From positions 930,001-994,000 of the forward strand of contig CBDCTL010000024.1 in NCBI GenBank assembly GCA_965222015.1: a stretch of DNA of 64,000 bases. Direction: 5' to 3'. The DNA comes from JANQPX01 sp965222015 (lineage in GTDB: Bacteria; Pseudomonadota; Alphaproteobacteria; Geminicoccales; Geminicoccaceae). A program made the position numbers and the translations under genes. The notes beneath the pieces were generated by a model, which did no database searches, was not told where the DNA came from, and saw nothing but the letters and a program-made list of their open reading frames with translations. Below, in pieces: positions 27,251-36,951 of this stretch. The first letter of the stretch is position 1. Each line of letters opens with the position of its first letter.

Positions 27251-28617
27251 GCGCATCCCGCGAAAAAAAACTGCCGGAGGGGCTCCTGGTCGCCTGGTAT
27301 GGCGACGATTTCACCGGCTCGGCCGCCGTTCTGGAGGCGCTCGCCTTCGCGGGCCTGCCCTCGGTGCTGTTTCTCGACATTCCAGGCGAGGCCGAGCTGT
27401 CGCGTTTTCCCGATCTTCGCGCCCTCGGCATCGCCAGCACCGCGAGATCGATGGCGCCTGACGGGATGGAGACCCATCTGCCGCCCGCCTTCGCCTGGCT
27501 GGCGGGGCGCGGCGCGCCGATCGTCCACTACAAGGTCTGCTCGACCCTGGATTCCGCGCCCCATCTCGGCTCGATCGGCAAGGCGATCGACATTGCCGCC
27601 GGACAGCTCGAAACGCCCTGGATTCCCTGCCTGATCGCGTCCCCTGCCAATCGCCGCTACCAGCTTTTCGGCCACCTCTTCGCCTCGGCGCCGGGCGGCG
27701 TGTTCCGGCTGGACCGGCATCCGGTGATGGCGCGCCATCCGGTGACGCCGATGGACGAAGCCGACGTCGCCCGCCACCTCGCCCGCCAGACGACGCGGCC
27801 GATCAAACTGATCGACGTCGAAGCGCTCGACGGCGATGCGGATGCCGCGCTCGAACATGCCCTCGAAGGCGGCGCCGAAATCATCTCGCTGGACGCCCTG
27901 ACCGATGCCCATCTCGCCCGCGCCGGCCGGCTGATCTGGCAGCACCGGGGCGACGGGCTGTTCGCCGTCGGTTCGCAGGGCCTGGAATACGCTCTGATCG
28001 CCCATTGGCGGGACGCCGGCCTTCTCGAACCGTTCGCAAAAACCGAAAGCGCCGGGCCGGCCGAGGCCATGGTGGTGGTCTCCGGCTCGGTTTCGCCGGT
28101 GACGGCGACGCAGATCGATTGGGCGGAAGACAACGGCTTCGACGCCATCGCCCTCGATGCGGCGGGGCTCGTCGGGGGTGACGACAGGGTCGGGCAGGAC
28201 GCCTTCGAAGCGGCGCTTGCCGCCCTGGACGCCGGCCGTGATCCGCTGATCCTGACCGCGCGCGGCCCGGATGATTCCGCGATCGCGGCCATGCGCGCCG
28301 CGGCAGCGCGCGCCGGCCTTTCGGAGGAGGCAGCGAATGCCAGGATCGGCGAGGCGCTTGGCCGCCTGCTGGCGCGGCTCCTTTCGACCACCGGCATTCG
28401 GCGCGCGGTGATCTCCGGCGGCGACACCTCCGGTCACGCCTCGCGTCAGCTCGGCCTGTTCGCCTTCACGGCGCTCGCGCCGACCATCCCCGGCGCCGCC
28501 CTCCTGAAAGCCCATGCCGAGGACGAGGCGATCGACGGTCTCGAACTGGCGCTCAAGGGCGGGCAGATGGGCAGCCCCGATTTCTTCGGCTGGATCAGGC
28601 GCGGCGGCGGCGTCTGA
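27247..28617 (+). CDS. oiaK: DUF1537 four-carbon acid sugar kinase family (probable OiaK)
   Basis: A 456-residue DUF1537 kinase. The N-terminal domain motif is W-Y-G-D-D-F-T-G-S-A near residue 18, followed by the substrate segment H-Y-K-V-C-S-T-L-D-S. The C-terminal nucleotide domain has V-V-S-G-S-V-S-P-V-T, I-S-G-G-D-T-S-G and K-G-G-Q-M-G. Family members phosphorylate threonate, erythronate, 2-oxo-tetronate or 3-oxo-isoapionate. Coupling to a RuBisCO-like gene through a GTGA overlap makes OiaK the best match. ApnO, which would make its substrate, is not recognised in the window. Confidence 0.75.
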   Translation: MSASREKKLPEGLLVAWYGDDFTGSAAVLEALAFAGLPSVLFLDIPGEAELSRFPDLRALGIASTARSMAPDGMETHLPPAFAWLAGRGAPIVHYKVCSTLDSAPHLGSIGKAIDIAAGQLETPWIPCLIASPANRRYQLFGHLFASAPGGVFRLDRHPVMARHPVTPMDEADVARHLARQTTRPIKLIDVEALDGDADAALEHALEGGAEIISLDALTDAHLARAGRLIWQHRGDGLFAVGSQGLEYALIAHWRDAGLLEPFAKTESAGPAEAMVVVSGSVSPVTATQIDWAEDNGFDAIALDAAGLVGGDDRVGQDAFEAALAALDAGRDPLILTARGPDDSAIAAMRAAAARAGLSEEAANARIGEALGRLLARLLSTTGIRRAVISGGDTSGHASRQLGLFAFTALAPTIPGAALLKAHAEDEAIDGLELALKGGQMGSPDFFGWIRRGGGV

Positions 28618-28621
28618 ACGC

Positions 28622-30388
28622 TTACTTCTTCTTCGGCATGTAGAGATCGGTAATCGTGCCCTCGAAGGCTTCGGCCGACATCGCGACGGTTTCCGAAAGG
28701 GTCGGATGCGGGTGGATGGTGAGGCCGATGTCCGCCGCGTCGGCGCCCATCTCGATGGCGAGCGCCACCTCCGCGATCAGATCGCCCGCATTGGGGCCGA
28801 CGATACCGGCGCCGAGCACGCGGTCGGTCTCGGGATCGAACAGGAGCTTGGTCATGCCCTCGGAGCGCGCGATGCCGAGGGCCCGGCCGGAGGCGGCCCA
28901 GGGGAAGGCGCCCTTGCCGACCTTGACGCCCTTTTCCCTGGCCTCGGTTTCGGTCAGGCCGACCCAGGCGACCTCGGGGTCGGTATAGGCCACCGACGGG
29001 ATCACCTTGGCATCGAAGTGGCTCTTTTGCCCGGCCGCGACCTCGGCCGCCACCTTGGCCTCGTGGGTGGCCTTGTGGGCGAGCATCGGCTGGCCGACCA
29101 CGTCGCCGATCGCGAAGATGTGCGGGACGTTGGTGCGCTGCTGGCCGTCGACCTTGATGAAGCCGCGATCGTCGACTTCGACCCCGGCCTTGTCCGCCCC
29201 GATGGTCTTGCCGAGCGGGCGGCGGCCGACCGCGACCAGGATTTTTTCGAACACCTCCTCCTTCGGCGCCTTGCCGCCTTCGAACGAGACCTTCAGCGTC
29301 TTCTTGTTCGAGGCGTCCACGGCCGTGACCTTGGTGCCGAGGTAGACGTTCTCGTAGAGCCCCTGGATGCGTTTCAGGAGCGGGGCGACGATGTCCTTGT
29401 CGGCGCCGGGGATGATCTGGTCCATCAGCTCGACCACGGTGACCTTGGCGCCGAGCTCGTTGTAGACCGTCGCCATCTCCAGGCCGATGATGCCGCCGCC
29501 GAGGATCAAAAGCCGCTTGGGCACGTCCTCCAGTTCGAGCGCGCCCGTGGAGTCGATCACGCGCGGATCGTCCTTCGGAATAAAGGGCAGGGTCACCGGC
29601 TCCGAGCCGACCGCGATGATCGCCTGCTCGAACGCGATTTTTTTCGTCTCGCCGCCCTCGGTCTCGACCGTGAGTTCGTGCTCGTCGGAGAACGCGCCGA
29701 CGCCCTGCACCACCTCGACCTTTCGTTTCTTGGCGAGCCCGGCGAGCCCGCCGGTCAGCCGCTCGACCACGCCGTCCTTCCAGTCCGCGAGCGTGTCGAT
29801 ATCGACCTTGGGTTTGCCGAAGGTGACGCCGTGCTCCGCCATGTCGCGCGCCTCGGCGATCACCTTGGCAGCGTGCAGCAGCGCCTTCGAGGGGATGCAG
29901 CCGACGTTCAGGCAGACGCCGCCGAGGCTCGCATAGCGCTCCACCAGCGTCACCTTCAGACCGAGATCCGCCGCCCGGAACGCCGCGGTGTAGCCGCCCG
30001 GGCCCGAGCCGAGCACCACCAGATCGACGCCGTCGCCATCCTTCGGCCCGGACCTGGGCTTCCTGGCTTCGGCTCCGTCTTTCTCGTCTTTGGTGGCCGT
30101 TTTCTCCTCACGCTTGGGCTGTTCCTCGTCCTTCTCATCCTTCGTCCCGCCACCGTCGCCGGCCAGGAGGACGATCACGTCACCCTCGGAAACGCGATCG
30201 CCGACCTTGACCTTCATCGTCTCGACCTTGCCCGCCTCGGTCGCCGGCACCTCCATCGACGCCTTGTCGGTCTCCAGCGTGATCAGCGAATCCTCGAGGG
30301 CGACCTCGTCGCCTTCCTTGACATGAACCTCGATGATCTCGACGTCGCTGAAATCGCCGATGTCAGGAACCTTGATCTCGACGCTCAT
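28622..30388 (-). CDS. lpdA: Dihydrolipoyl dehydrogenase (E3) with N-terminal lipoyl domain
   Basis: A 588-residue E3 component. A lipoyl domain comes first (about 1-80, lysine K42 in E-T-D-K-A-S-M), then an acidic/lysine-rich linker (about 80-120). The FAD-dependent oxidoreductase follows, with the redox disulfide C-L-N-V-G-C and a C-terminal H-P-H-P-T-L-S-E catalytic segment. It reoxidises dihydrolipoamide using NAD. Lipoyl-E3 fusions are known in neisserial and beta/gammaproteobacterial PDH complexes. It follows aceF by 122 bp. Confidence 0.94.
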   Translation of the reverse strand: MSVEIKVPDIGDFSDVEIIEVHVKEGDEVALEDSLITLETDKASMEVPATEAGKVETMKVKVGDRVSEGDVIVLLAGDGGGTKDEKDEEQPKREEKTATKDEKDGAEARKPRSGPKDGDGVDLVVLGSGPGGYTAAFRAADLGLKVTLVERYASLGGVCLNVGCIPSKALLHAAKVIAEARDMAEHGVTFGKPKVDIDTLADWKDGVVERLTGGLAGLAKKRKVEVVQGVGAFSDEHELTVETEGGETKKIAFEQAIIAVGSEPVTLPFIPKDDPRVIDSTGALELEDVPKRLLILGGGIIGLEMATVYNELGAKVTVVELMDQIIPGADKDIVAPLLKRIQGLYENVYLGTKVTAVDASNKKTLKVSFEGGKAPKEEVFEKILVAVGRRPLGKTIGADKAGVEVDDRGFIKVDGQQRTNVPHIFAIGDVVGQPMLAHKATHEAKVAAEVAAGQKSHFDAKVIPSVAYTDPEVAWVGLTETEAREKGVKVGKGAFPWAASGRALGIARSEGMTKLLFDPETDRVLGAGIVGPNAGDLIAEVALAIEMGADAADIGLTIHPHPTLSETVAMSAEAFEGTITDLYMPKKK

Positions 30389-30510
30389 CGCGTCCTCCCA
30401 GTGATATTTTTACGACGAACGAGTCCCGATTCATTTCCGACGAGGGAACGCAAATCCCCTGGACCTTTCCTGACTCGTTCTTCGAAGGCAGCGGAAACCA
30501 AATGAGGTCA

Positions 30511-31770
30511 TCACATGACCAGGCGTCGGACGTCTTCGAGGACGTGGCAGAGATGGCGGGTGAAACGGGCGGCGAGCGCGCCGTCGATCACGCGGTGATC
30601 GTAGGAGACGTAGAGCGGCAGCATCAGGCGCGGCTGGAACTGCTCGCCGTCCCAGACCGGGGCCATCTTCGAGCGCACCACGCCCAGGATCGCGACCTCG
30701 GGCGCATTGACGATCGGCGAGAAATGAGTGCCGCCGATGCCGCCGAGCGAGGAGATGGTGAAGCTCGCCCCCTGCATGTCGGTCGAGGACAGCTTGCCCT
30801 CCCGCGCCCTTGACGAAGCGTCACCCAGCTCCTTCGAGATCTGATCGACGCCCTTCCGATCGACGTCGCGGATCACCGGCACCACCAGGCCGTCAGGCGT
30901 GTCGGCGGCAATGCCGATATGGTAGTATTTCTTCAGGATCAGCCCGTCCTTCGCCGGGTTGAGCGAGCTGTTGACCTCCGGATATTTTTTGAGGGCCGAC
31001 ACCGCGGCCTTCATCAGGAAGGCCAGCAGCGTGACCCGGTAGCCCTGCTCCTTGGCGGCCGTGTCCAGCTCCTTCCGGTAGCGGTCGGTCTCGGTGATGT
31101 CCGCCTCGTCGCCATGGGTGACGGCCGGAATGTTCAGCCAGGCGCGGTGCAGATGCGGCCCCGAGATTTTCTTGATACGGGAAAGCGGTTTCTCTTCCAC
31201 CTCGCCGAACTTCGAGAAATCCACCGCCGGAATCTCCGGTATCCCGGTGCCAGCGGCACCTGCGGGACTAGAGGCGCCGGTGCTTGGCCCTGCCAGGGCC
31301 GCCTTGATGTCCTCCTTGGTGATCCGGCCCTTGTCGCCCGAGCCCTGGATCGCGGCGAGGTCGACCTCGAGCTCGCGCGCGAGGCGGCGCACGCTCGGGC
31401 TCGCATGGACCGAACCCGGATCGGTCTTGGGGGCCGGCGTCGCTTCCGCCTTGGCGGGTTTTTCGATCGGAGCGTCGTCGGACTCCTGATGGCCTTCGGG
31501 CGAAGGCGGCTCGACCGGTGATGCCGCCTCGCCGGCTTCGAGGGTCAGGATCACCGATCCCTCCGAAACCTTGTCGCCGGTCTGCACCTTGACCTCGACC
31601 ACCTTGCCTGCGGCCGGCGAGGGGACTTCCATCGAGGCCTTGTCGGTCTCGAGGGTGATCAGCGGGTCTTCCTCCTTGACCTCGTCGCCCGGCGCCACGC
31701 TCACCTCGATGATCTCGACGTCGGTGAAATCGCCGATATCCGGCACCTGGACGTCCCTCGTCGAACTCAT
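30511..31770 (-). CDS. aceF: Dihydrolipoyllysine acetyltransferase (pyruvate dehydrogenase E2)
   Basis: A 419-residue E2 with one lipoyl domain (K44 in E-T-D-K-A-S-M), a linker, a peripheral subunit-binding domain (about 122-158, A-S-P-S-V-R-R-L-A-R) and a catalytic domain ending in S-Y-D-H-R-V-I-D-G-A with the H-x-x-x-D-G active site. It transfers the acetyl group to CoA and forms the complex core. It lies 36 bp downstream of aceE, whose product it partners. Confidence 0.94.
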   Translation of the reverse strand: MSSTRDVQVPDIGDFTDVEIIEVSVAPGDEVKEEDPLITLETDKASMEVPSPAAGKVVEVKVQTGDKVSEGSVILTLEAGEAASPVEPPSPEGHQESDDAPIEKPAKAEATPAPKTDPGSVHASPSVRRLARELEVDLAAIQGSGDKGRITKEDIKAALAGPSTGASSPAGAAGTGIPEIPAVDFSKFGEVEEKPLSRIKKISGPHLHRAWLNIPAVTHGDEADITETDRYRKELDTAAKEQGYRVTLLAFLMKAAVSALKKYPEVNSSLNPAKDGLILKKYYHIGIAADTPDGLVVPVIRDVDRKGVDQISKELGDASSRAREGKLSSTDMQGASFTISSLGGIGGTHFSPIVNAPEVAILGVVRSKMAPVWDGEQFQPRLMLPLYVSYDHRVIDGALAARFTRHLCHVLEDVRRLVM

Positions 31771-31806
31771 AACTTCGTTCCCCTCGTTGTGCGGTCGGGC
31801 GATTGA

Positions 31807-34491
31807 TCAGGCGTGGAGCGAGTAAGGCTTGTCCGGATCGATGCCGTATTTCCCGATGGCCTCGCCGACGGTTTTTTTGTCGATCGCCTCGTCGGCGGCG
31901 AGCGCGTGCAGGGCGGCGACGGTCACATACCAGCGATCCACCTCGAAATGCCTGCGAAGGGCCGCCCGGTAGTCGCTTCGCCCGAACCCGTCCGTGCCGA
32001 GCACGACATAGCGTGCCGGCACGTAGGGTCGGATCTGCTCGGCGTAGAGCCGCATATAGTCGGTCGCCGCGATCACCGGGCCGTCCCGGCCGCCGAGACA
32101 TTCCTCGACATAGGACTTTTTTGCCGATTTCGCAGGATGCAGCATGGTCCAGCGCGCTGCTTCCTGGCCGTCACGCGCCAGAAGATTGAAGCTCGGCGCA
32201 CTCCAGAGATCGGCGTCGACCTCCCAATCCTTTTTGAGAAGCTCGGCGGCCGCCATCACCTCGCGAAAAATCGTGCCGGAGCCCATGAGCTGGACCTTCG
32301 GGCTTTTTTTCTTGCCCCGACCCTTGGGCTTGGCGCCCTCCTCGAACAGATAGAGCCCCTTTCTGATACCGTCCTCGGCGCCTTCGGGCATGGCCGGGTG
32401 CGGGTAGTTCTCGTTCATCGCGGTGATGTAGTAATAGACGTCCTCCTGCTCGCCGATCATGCGCCTGAGGCCGTCCTGCACGACTACCGCCATCTCGTAG
32501 GCGAAGGTCGGATCGTAGGAGACGCAGTTCGGGATGGTCTGGGCGAGGATGTGGCTGTGGCCGTCCTCGTGCTGCAGGCCCTCGCCGTTCAGGGTGGTGC
32601 GCCCGGCGGTGCCGCCGATCAGAAAGCCGCGCGCGCGCATGTCGCCGGCCGCCCAGGCGAGGTCGCCGACCCGCTGGAAGCCGAACATCGAATAATAGAT
32701 GTAAAAGGGGATCATCTGCACGTCGTGCGAACTATAGGCGGTCGCGGCCGCGATCCAGTCCGCCATGGCGCCCGCCTCGTTGATGCCCTCCTGCAGCACC
32801 TGTCCGGTCTTGCTCTCCTTGTAGAACATGAGCTGATCGGCATCCTCGGGCTTGTAGAGCTGGCCCTTGGGACTGTAGATGCCGAGCTGCCGGAACATGC
32901 CCTCCATGCCGAAGGTGCGGCTCTCGTCGGGCACGATCGGCACGACGTGCTTGCCGATCTGCTTGTCGCGGCAAAGGGTGTTCAGAATGCGCACGAACGC
33001 CATGGTGGTCGAGTTTTCGCGCTCGCCGCTGTCCTTGAGTTGGGAATCGAACGCCTTCAGATCCGGCACGGTCAGATCCGGCGCCTTTCGCCTCCGCTGC
33101 GGCAGCGGCCCGCCGAGCGCCTGGCGCCTGGCCATGAGGTAGTCCAGCTCCTCGCTGCCCTTCTCGAAGGTGACATAGGGAATGTCGTCGAGCTTCGCGT
33201 CGGTCACCGGAATCTGGAAGCGATCGCGAAACGACTTGAGCGCATCCGCGCCCATCTTCTTCTGCTGATGGGTGATGTTCTGACCTTCGCCCGCCTCGCC
33301 CATGCCGTAGCCCTTCACGGTCTTGGCGAGGATCACGGTCGGCTGGCCGGTCTGGTTCACCGCGGCGTGGTAGGCGGCGTACACCTTGTGCGGATCATGG
33401 CCGCCGCGGTTCAGCTGCCAGATCTGCTCGTCGGTCATGTCGGCGACCATCTTCGCCGTCTCCGGCGTCTTGCCGAAGAAGTTTTCGCGCGTATAGGCGC
33501 CGCCCTTCCGCTTGAAGGACTGATATTCGCCGTCGACCGTGGTCTCCATGATCCGGCGAAGATGCCCGCCCTCGTCCCGCTCCAGAAGCGGATCCCAGTG
33601 GCTGCCCCAGATCACCTTGATCGCGTTCCAGCCGGCACCGCGGAAGACGCGCTCCAGCTCCTGAATGATCTTGCCGTTGCCGCGCACCGGGCCGTCCAGA
33701 CGCTGCAGGTTGCAGTTGATCACGAAGATCAGATTGTCGAGGTTTTCCCGCGCTGCCAGCGAGATCGCGCCGAGACTCTCGGGCTCGTCCATCTCGCCGT
33801 CGCCGCAGAACACCCAGACCTTTCGCCCCTCGGTCTCGGCCATGCCGCGGTTCTGGAGATATTTCATGAACCGCGCCTGATAGATCGCCATCAGCGGACC
33901 GAGGCCCATGGACACGGTCGGGAACTGCCAGAAGTCGGGCATCAGCCAGGGATGCGGGTACGAGGACAGCCCCTCGCCGTCCGCCTCCTGGCGAAAGCCG
34001 TCCATCTGCTTTTGGGTGAGGCGGCCTTCCAGAAAGGCGCGCGAATAGAGGCCGGGCGCGCAGTGACCCTGGACGAACACCAGATCGCCGCCGTGCTTCT
34101 CGGACGGCGCGTGCCAGAAATGATTGAGCCCGACGTCGTAGAGCGTGGCGGACGAGGCGTAGCTCGCGATATGGCCGCCGAGCTCCGAGGAGGTCTTGTT
34201 GGCGCGCAGCACCTGCGCCATGGCGTTCCAGCGGCTGTAGCAGCGGATCCGCCATTCGATCGCCGGGTCGCCCGGGCTCTCCGCCTGTTCGCCGGCCGGT
34301 ATGGTGTTGACGTAGGGCGTGTTCGCGGTGAAAGGCAGATCGGCGCCATGCTCATGGGCATGATCGACCGCACGCTTCAGCAGAAACCGCGTGCGATCGG
34401 CGCCCTCGAAATCCAGAAGCGAGCCGACCGCATCCAGCCACTCCTGCGTCTCGACCGGATCGATGTCCTGCATGTCGTCATCGAGAGACAT
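31807..34491 (-). CDS. aceE: Pyruvate dehydrogenase E1 component, homodimeric
   Basis: An 894-residue single-chain E1 of the E. coli AceE type rather than the alpha/beta E1 usual in alphaproteobacteria. The ThDP motif begins G-D-G-E-M-D-E-P near residue 230 and ends in I-N-C-N-L-Q. It decarboxylates pyruvate and acetylates the E2 lipoyl group. ATG 34491 is chosen because GGGGAGGAG lies just upstream and gives the standard family N-terminus. It heads the aceE-aceF-lpdA unit. Confidence 0.95.
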   Translation of the reverse strand: MSLDDDMQDIDPVETQEWLDAVGSLLDFEGADRTRFLLKRAVDHAHEHGADLPFTANTPYVNTIPAGEQAESPGDPAIEWRIRCYSRWNAMAQVLRANKTSSELGGHIASYASSATLYDVGLNHFWHAPSEKHGGDLVFVQGHCAPGLYSRAFLEGRLTQKQMDGFRQEADGEGLSSYPHPWLMPDFWQFPTVSMGLGPLMAIYQARFMKYLQNRGMAETEGRKVWVFCGDGEMDEPESLGAISLAARENLDNLIFVINCNLQRLDGPVRGNGKIIQELERVFRGAGWNAIKVIWGSHWDPLLERDEGGHLRRIMETTVDGEYQSFKRKGGAYTRENFFGKTPETAKMVADMTDEQIWQLNRGGHDPHKVYAAYHAAVNQTGQPTVILAKTVKGYGMGEAGEGQNITHQQKKMGADALKSFRDRFQIPVTDAKLDDIPYVTFEKGSEELDYLMARRQALGGPLPQRRRKAPDLTVPDLKAFDSQLKDSGERENSTTMAFVRILNTLCRDKQIGKHVVPIVPDESRTFGMEGMFRQLGIYSPKGQLYKPEDADQLMFYKESKTGQVLQEGINEAGAMADWIAAATAYSSHDVQMIPFYIYYSMFGFQRVGDLAWAAGDMRARGFLIGGTAGRTTLNGEGLQHEDGHSHILAQTIPNCVSYDPTFAYEMAVVVQDGLRRMIGEQEDVYYYITAMNENYPHPAMPEGAEDGIRKGLYLFEEGAKPKGRGKKKSPKVQLMGSGTIFREVMAAAELLKKDWEVDADLWSAPSFNLLARDGQEAARWTMLHPAKSAKKSYVEECLGGRDGPVIAATDYMRLYAEQIRPYVPARYVVLGTDGFGRSDYRAALRRHFEVDRWYVTVAALHALAADEAIDKKTVGEAIGKYGIDPDKPYSLHA

Positions 34492-34876
34492 GACTCCTCC
34501 CCTGCCAGCTCGGTTCGTTCCATGCGGCGCTGCCCCGTCCCGACGCAGCCGCCCACGCCGCGCATCCTGGTCCCGCGCGACAGCTCTACCATCGACCAAG
34601 GATTACCGATCTGACAATGCTTGTGTAGAATTATCGTACCTGTGGGGCGAGAATCACGCCGATCCTGACAGGCTTCCCGCCCGAGCCGCCTGATTTTCGG
34701 AAGGCCATCACGAATGCAGGAACGGCGTCAGTCACAATCCGGCCGAGACTGTAGACATGGAAGATGTGGTGATCGCCGTCCGGGGCTTGCTCGATTTTCT
34801 CCAGACCCTCGATCCGGCGCAACTGCACCAAGGCTGATGGCGGCTGGCGGTGCTCCGCCCGGCTGTCGAAAAAAAA
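34492..34876. promoter_or_regulatory. Region upstream of aceE, downstream of hutC
   Basis: 385 bp without a plausible gene. It should contain the aceE promoter (minus strand) and the end of the hutC transcript. A TACGAT hexamer on the minus strand near 34640 might be a -10 box, but no well-spaced -35 box was found. Confidence 0.35.
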
Positions 34877-35578
34877 TCAGATCTCGGTGTGCATCCGATA
34901 GCCGGGCGCGAAGGTCAGGCGGACGGACGTGATCACGCGATCGTCCGACCATGTGCTGCGGTCGATCACGAACAGGCCCTCGCCCTCGCGGCAGACGAGG
35001 ATCCGGGCCTCGTCCGGTCCGGCGGTCATGGCGGAAAAGCCGATGTCGCCGCCTTCGAAGGGCACGTTGGTCACCAGCCACTCGTTCGGGCTCACTGTCT
35101 CGAAATCGGCACCCTTGGCCTCGGGCACGGTCTTGAGGGCGATCCAGCGGTTTTCCAGGACGTAAGGCCGTCCGTCCGCCATGTGCACGGCGACCAGATG
35201 CAGGAGCTTTTCGCCCGCCGCCGTCTGCATCCGCGCTCTGACGTCCGGCGGCGGCTCGATCAGCTCCCGCGACAGAAGCGAATAGCGATAGGCGAACCCC
35301 TTGCCTTCGATCTCCCGGCGGATCACGGGGATGTCGAGGGTCGCCTTGCGCACGGGGTGGAGGGTGACGCGGGTTCCCGCCTTGCGCTTGCGGTCGAGGA
35401 GACCGGCATCGGCGAGCGCCCGAAGCGCCCGATTGACGGTCGCGCGCGCGCAGCCGAATTCCAGTGCGAGCTCGGCCTCGTTCGGAATGACATCGCCAGG
35501 CTTCCATTCGCGGGCGTTGATCCGGCGCAGCACCTCCGCCTGCACCGCCTGCCAGCCCCTGAGCTCGGTGCCACTCAA
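34877..35578 (-). CDS. hutC: Histidine utilization repressor HutC (GntR family)
   Basis: A 233-residue GntR/HutC-family repressor: winged helix-turn-helix at about 5-70 (with E-L-A-L-E-F-G-C-A-R-A-T-V-N-R) and a UTRA effector domain at about 90-230. HutC binds urocanate and releases the hut promoters. It probably starts at TTG 35578, overlapping the hutF stop (TTGA), which gives normal family length. Its likely operator lies at 36964-36977. Confidence 0.87.
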   Translation of the reverse strand: MSGTELRGWQAVQAEVLRRINAREWKPGDVIPNEAELALEFGCARATVNRALRALADAGLLDRKRKAGTRVTLHPVRKATLDIPVIRREIEGKGFAYRYSLLSRELIEPPPDVRARMQTAAGEKLLHLVAVHMADGRPYVLENRWIALKTVPEAKGADFETVSPNEWLVTNVPFEGGDIGFSAMTAGPDEARILVCREGEGLFVIDRSTWSDDRVITSVRLTFAPGYRMHTEI

Positions 35579-36939
35579 ATCGCGTCTCCGAGATCCCGGA
35601 TCGTCCGCCGATAGGCCGCCGTGATCGCCTCCCGCTCGCCATGCCGTCCGTCGGTGACGAGGTGACGGCCGGCGGACCAGACGTCGGTGACCAGTCCGTC
35701 GTCGCCCGCGAACAGATAGCTGTCGAGAACGGCATCGCCGCTTCGGCCTTCGAGGTCTATGGCATCGGCATCGAGTGCCACGAGGTCGGCGAGCCTGCCG
35801 ACCGCGATCGACCCGCAATGTCGACCCGCGGCGACCGCACCGCCTGCGCAAACCGCCTCGAACAGACGCCGGCCGGTCGAATGTTCCGCCGTCGCGAGGG
35901 CAGCGCGGGAATGGTCGCGCAGGCGCTGGGAATAGTCGAGCGTGCGCAGCTCCTCGGCGAGTGCGATCCTGATGTTGGAATCCGAGCCGATCGCGATCCG
36001 TCCGCCCGCACCCAGAAAACGGACGCCGTCGAAGATGCCGTCGCCAAGGCTGCTCTCGGTGATCGGACAGAGACCGGCGATCGCACCGCTTTTCGCCAGC
36101 GCTTCGGTCTCGTGCGACTGCATCTGGGTGCAATGGATGAAGCAGCAGGCGCCATCCACCTCGACATGGTCGAGCACCCATTCGACCGGCCGGGCGCCAT
36201 AGGCGGCCTCGACCTCCTCGACCTCCGGGATCTGCTCCGCCAGATGCATGTGGAAGGGGCGCCCGCCGGCCAGCGCCTTCAGCCGCGGAAGATCGTCCAC
36301 CGCGACCGCGCGCAGGCTGTGCGGCGCGATGCCGAGCCCGCAGTCCGGGGGCAGCGCATCGACCACCGCCGCCGCGCCCTCGACGAGGCGCTCGAAGCGC
36401 TCGAAGTCGTTGCCGAAGCGGCGTTGCCCGTCACCGAGCGGCCGGCCGTCGCAGCCGCCATGCTGATAGTGGACAGGCAGCAGCGTGAGGCCGATGCCAG
36501 TCGCCGAAGCGGCGGCGCCGATCCGCGTCGCCATTTCCGCCAGATCGTCATAGGGGTCGCCGTCCGGCCGGTGGTGGAGATAGTGGAATTCGACATTGCA
36601 GGCGAAGCCGGCCTCAAGCATCTCCATCTGCACGAAGGCCTGGATGGCCTGGACGTGATCCGGCGTCAGACGATCGAGAAACCGGTACATCAATTGCCGC
36701 CATGTCCAGAAGGAATCGGAGGCGTCCGGGCCGCGCCGCTCGGTCAGCCCGGCCATGGCGCGCTGGAAGCCGTGGCTGTGCGCGTTGACCGGGGCCGGCA
36801 GCAGGACGCCGGTCCGAAACCCGCCGGGCGCGCTGTCGGTCTCGACCTCGGCGATGGTGCCGTCGGCGGCGACCGTGACCCGCACGTTCTCGGCCCAACC
36901 CGTCGCCAGCAACGCCGTTTCGGCCCAGATCTCGGTCAT
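35575..36939 (-). CDS. hutF: Formimidoylglutamate deiminase HutF
   Basis: A 454-residue amidohydrolase-superfamily enzyme. Metal motif N-A-H-S-H-G-F-Q near residue 54, H-M-H-L-A-E-Q, F-I-H-C-T-Q and G-S-D-S-N-I are present. It converts N-formimino-L-glutamate to N-formyl-L-glutamate and ammonia, the fourth step of the five-step histidine route. AAGGAG lies 8 nt before the ATG at 36939. It is divergent from hutI and co-transcribed with hutC. Confidence 0.93.
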   Translation of the reverse strand: MTEIWAETALLATGWAENVRVTVAADGTIAEVETDSAPGGFRTGVLLPAPVNAHSHGFQRAMAGLTERRGPDASDSFWTWRQLMYRFLDRLTPDHVQAIQAFVQMEMLEAGFACNVEFHYLHHRPDGDPYDDLAEMATRIGAAASATGIGLTLLPVHYQHGGCDGRPLGDGQRRFGNDFERFERLVEGAAAVVDALPPDCGLGIAPHSLRAVAVDDLPRLKALAGGRPFHMHLAEQIPEVEEVEAAYGARPVEWVLDHVEVDGACCFIHCTQMQSHETEALAKSGAIAGLCPITESSLGDGIFDGVRFLGAGGRIAIGSDSNIRIALAEELRTLDYSQRLRDHSRAALATAEHSTGRRLFEAVCAGGAVAAGRHCGSIAVGRLADLVALDADAIDLEGRSGDAVLDSYLFAGDDGLVTDVWSAGRHLVTDGRHGEREAITAAYRRTIRDLGDAI

Positions 36940-36951
36940 GCGGAATGCTCC

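Noticed and set aside
28514..30505. 663-codon plus-strand open frame opposite lpdA
   Set aside because: Antisense shadow; composition is Asp/Arg/Leu-biased with no recognisable motif.
31813..34614. 933-codon open frame on the plus strand opposite aceE
   Set aside because: It is an antisense shadow produced by high third-position GC; the aceE product on the minus strand is a clear family member.
34877..36181. 434-codon version of HutC extending into hutF
   Set aside because: The extra N-terminal 200 codons lie inside hutF in another frame and have no family similarity; TTG 35578 gives normal HutC length.
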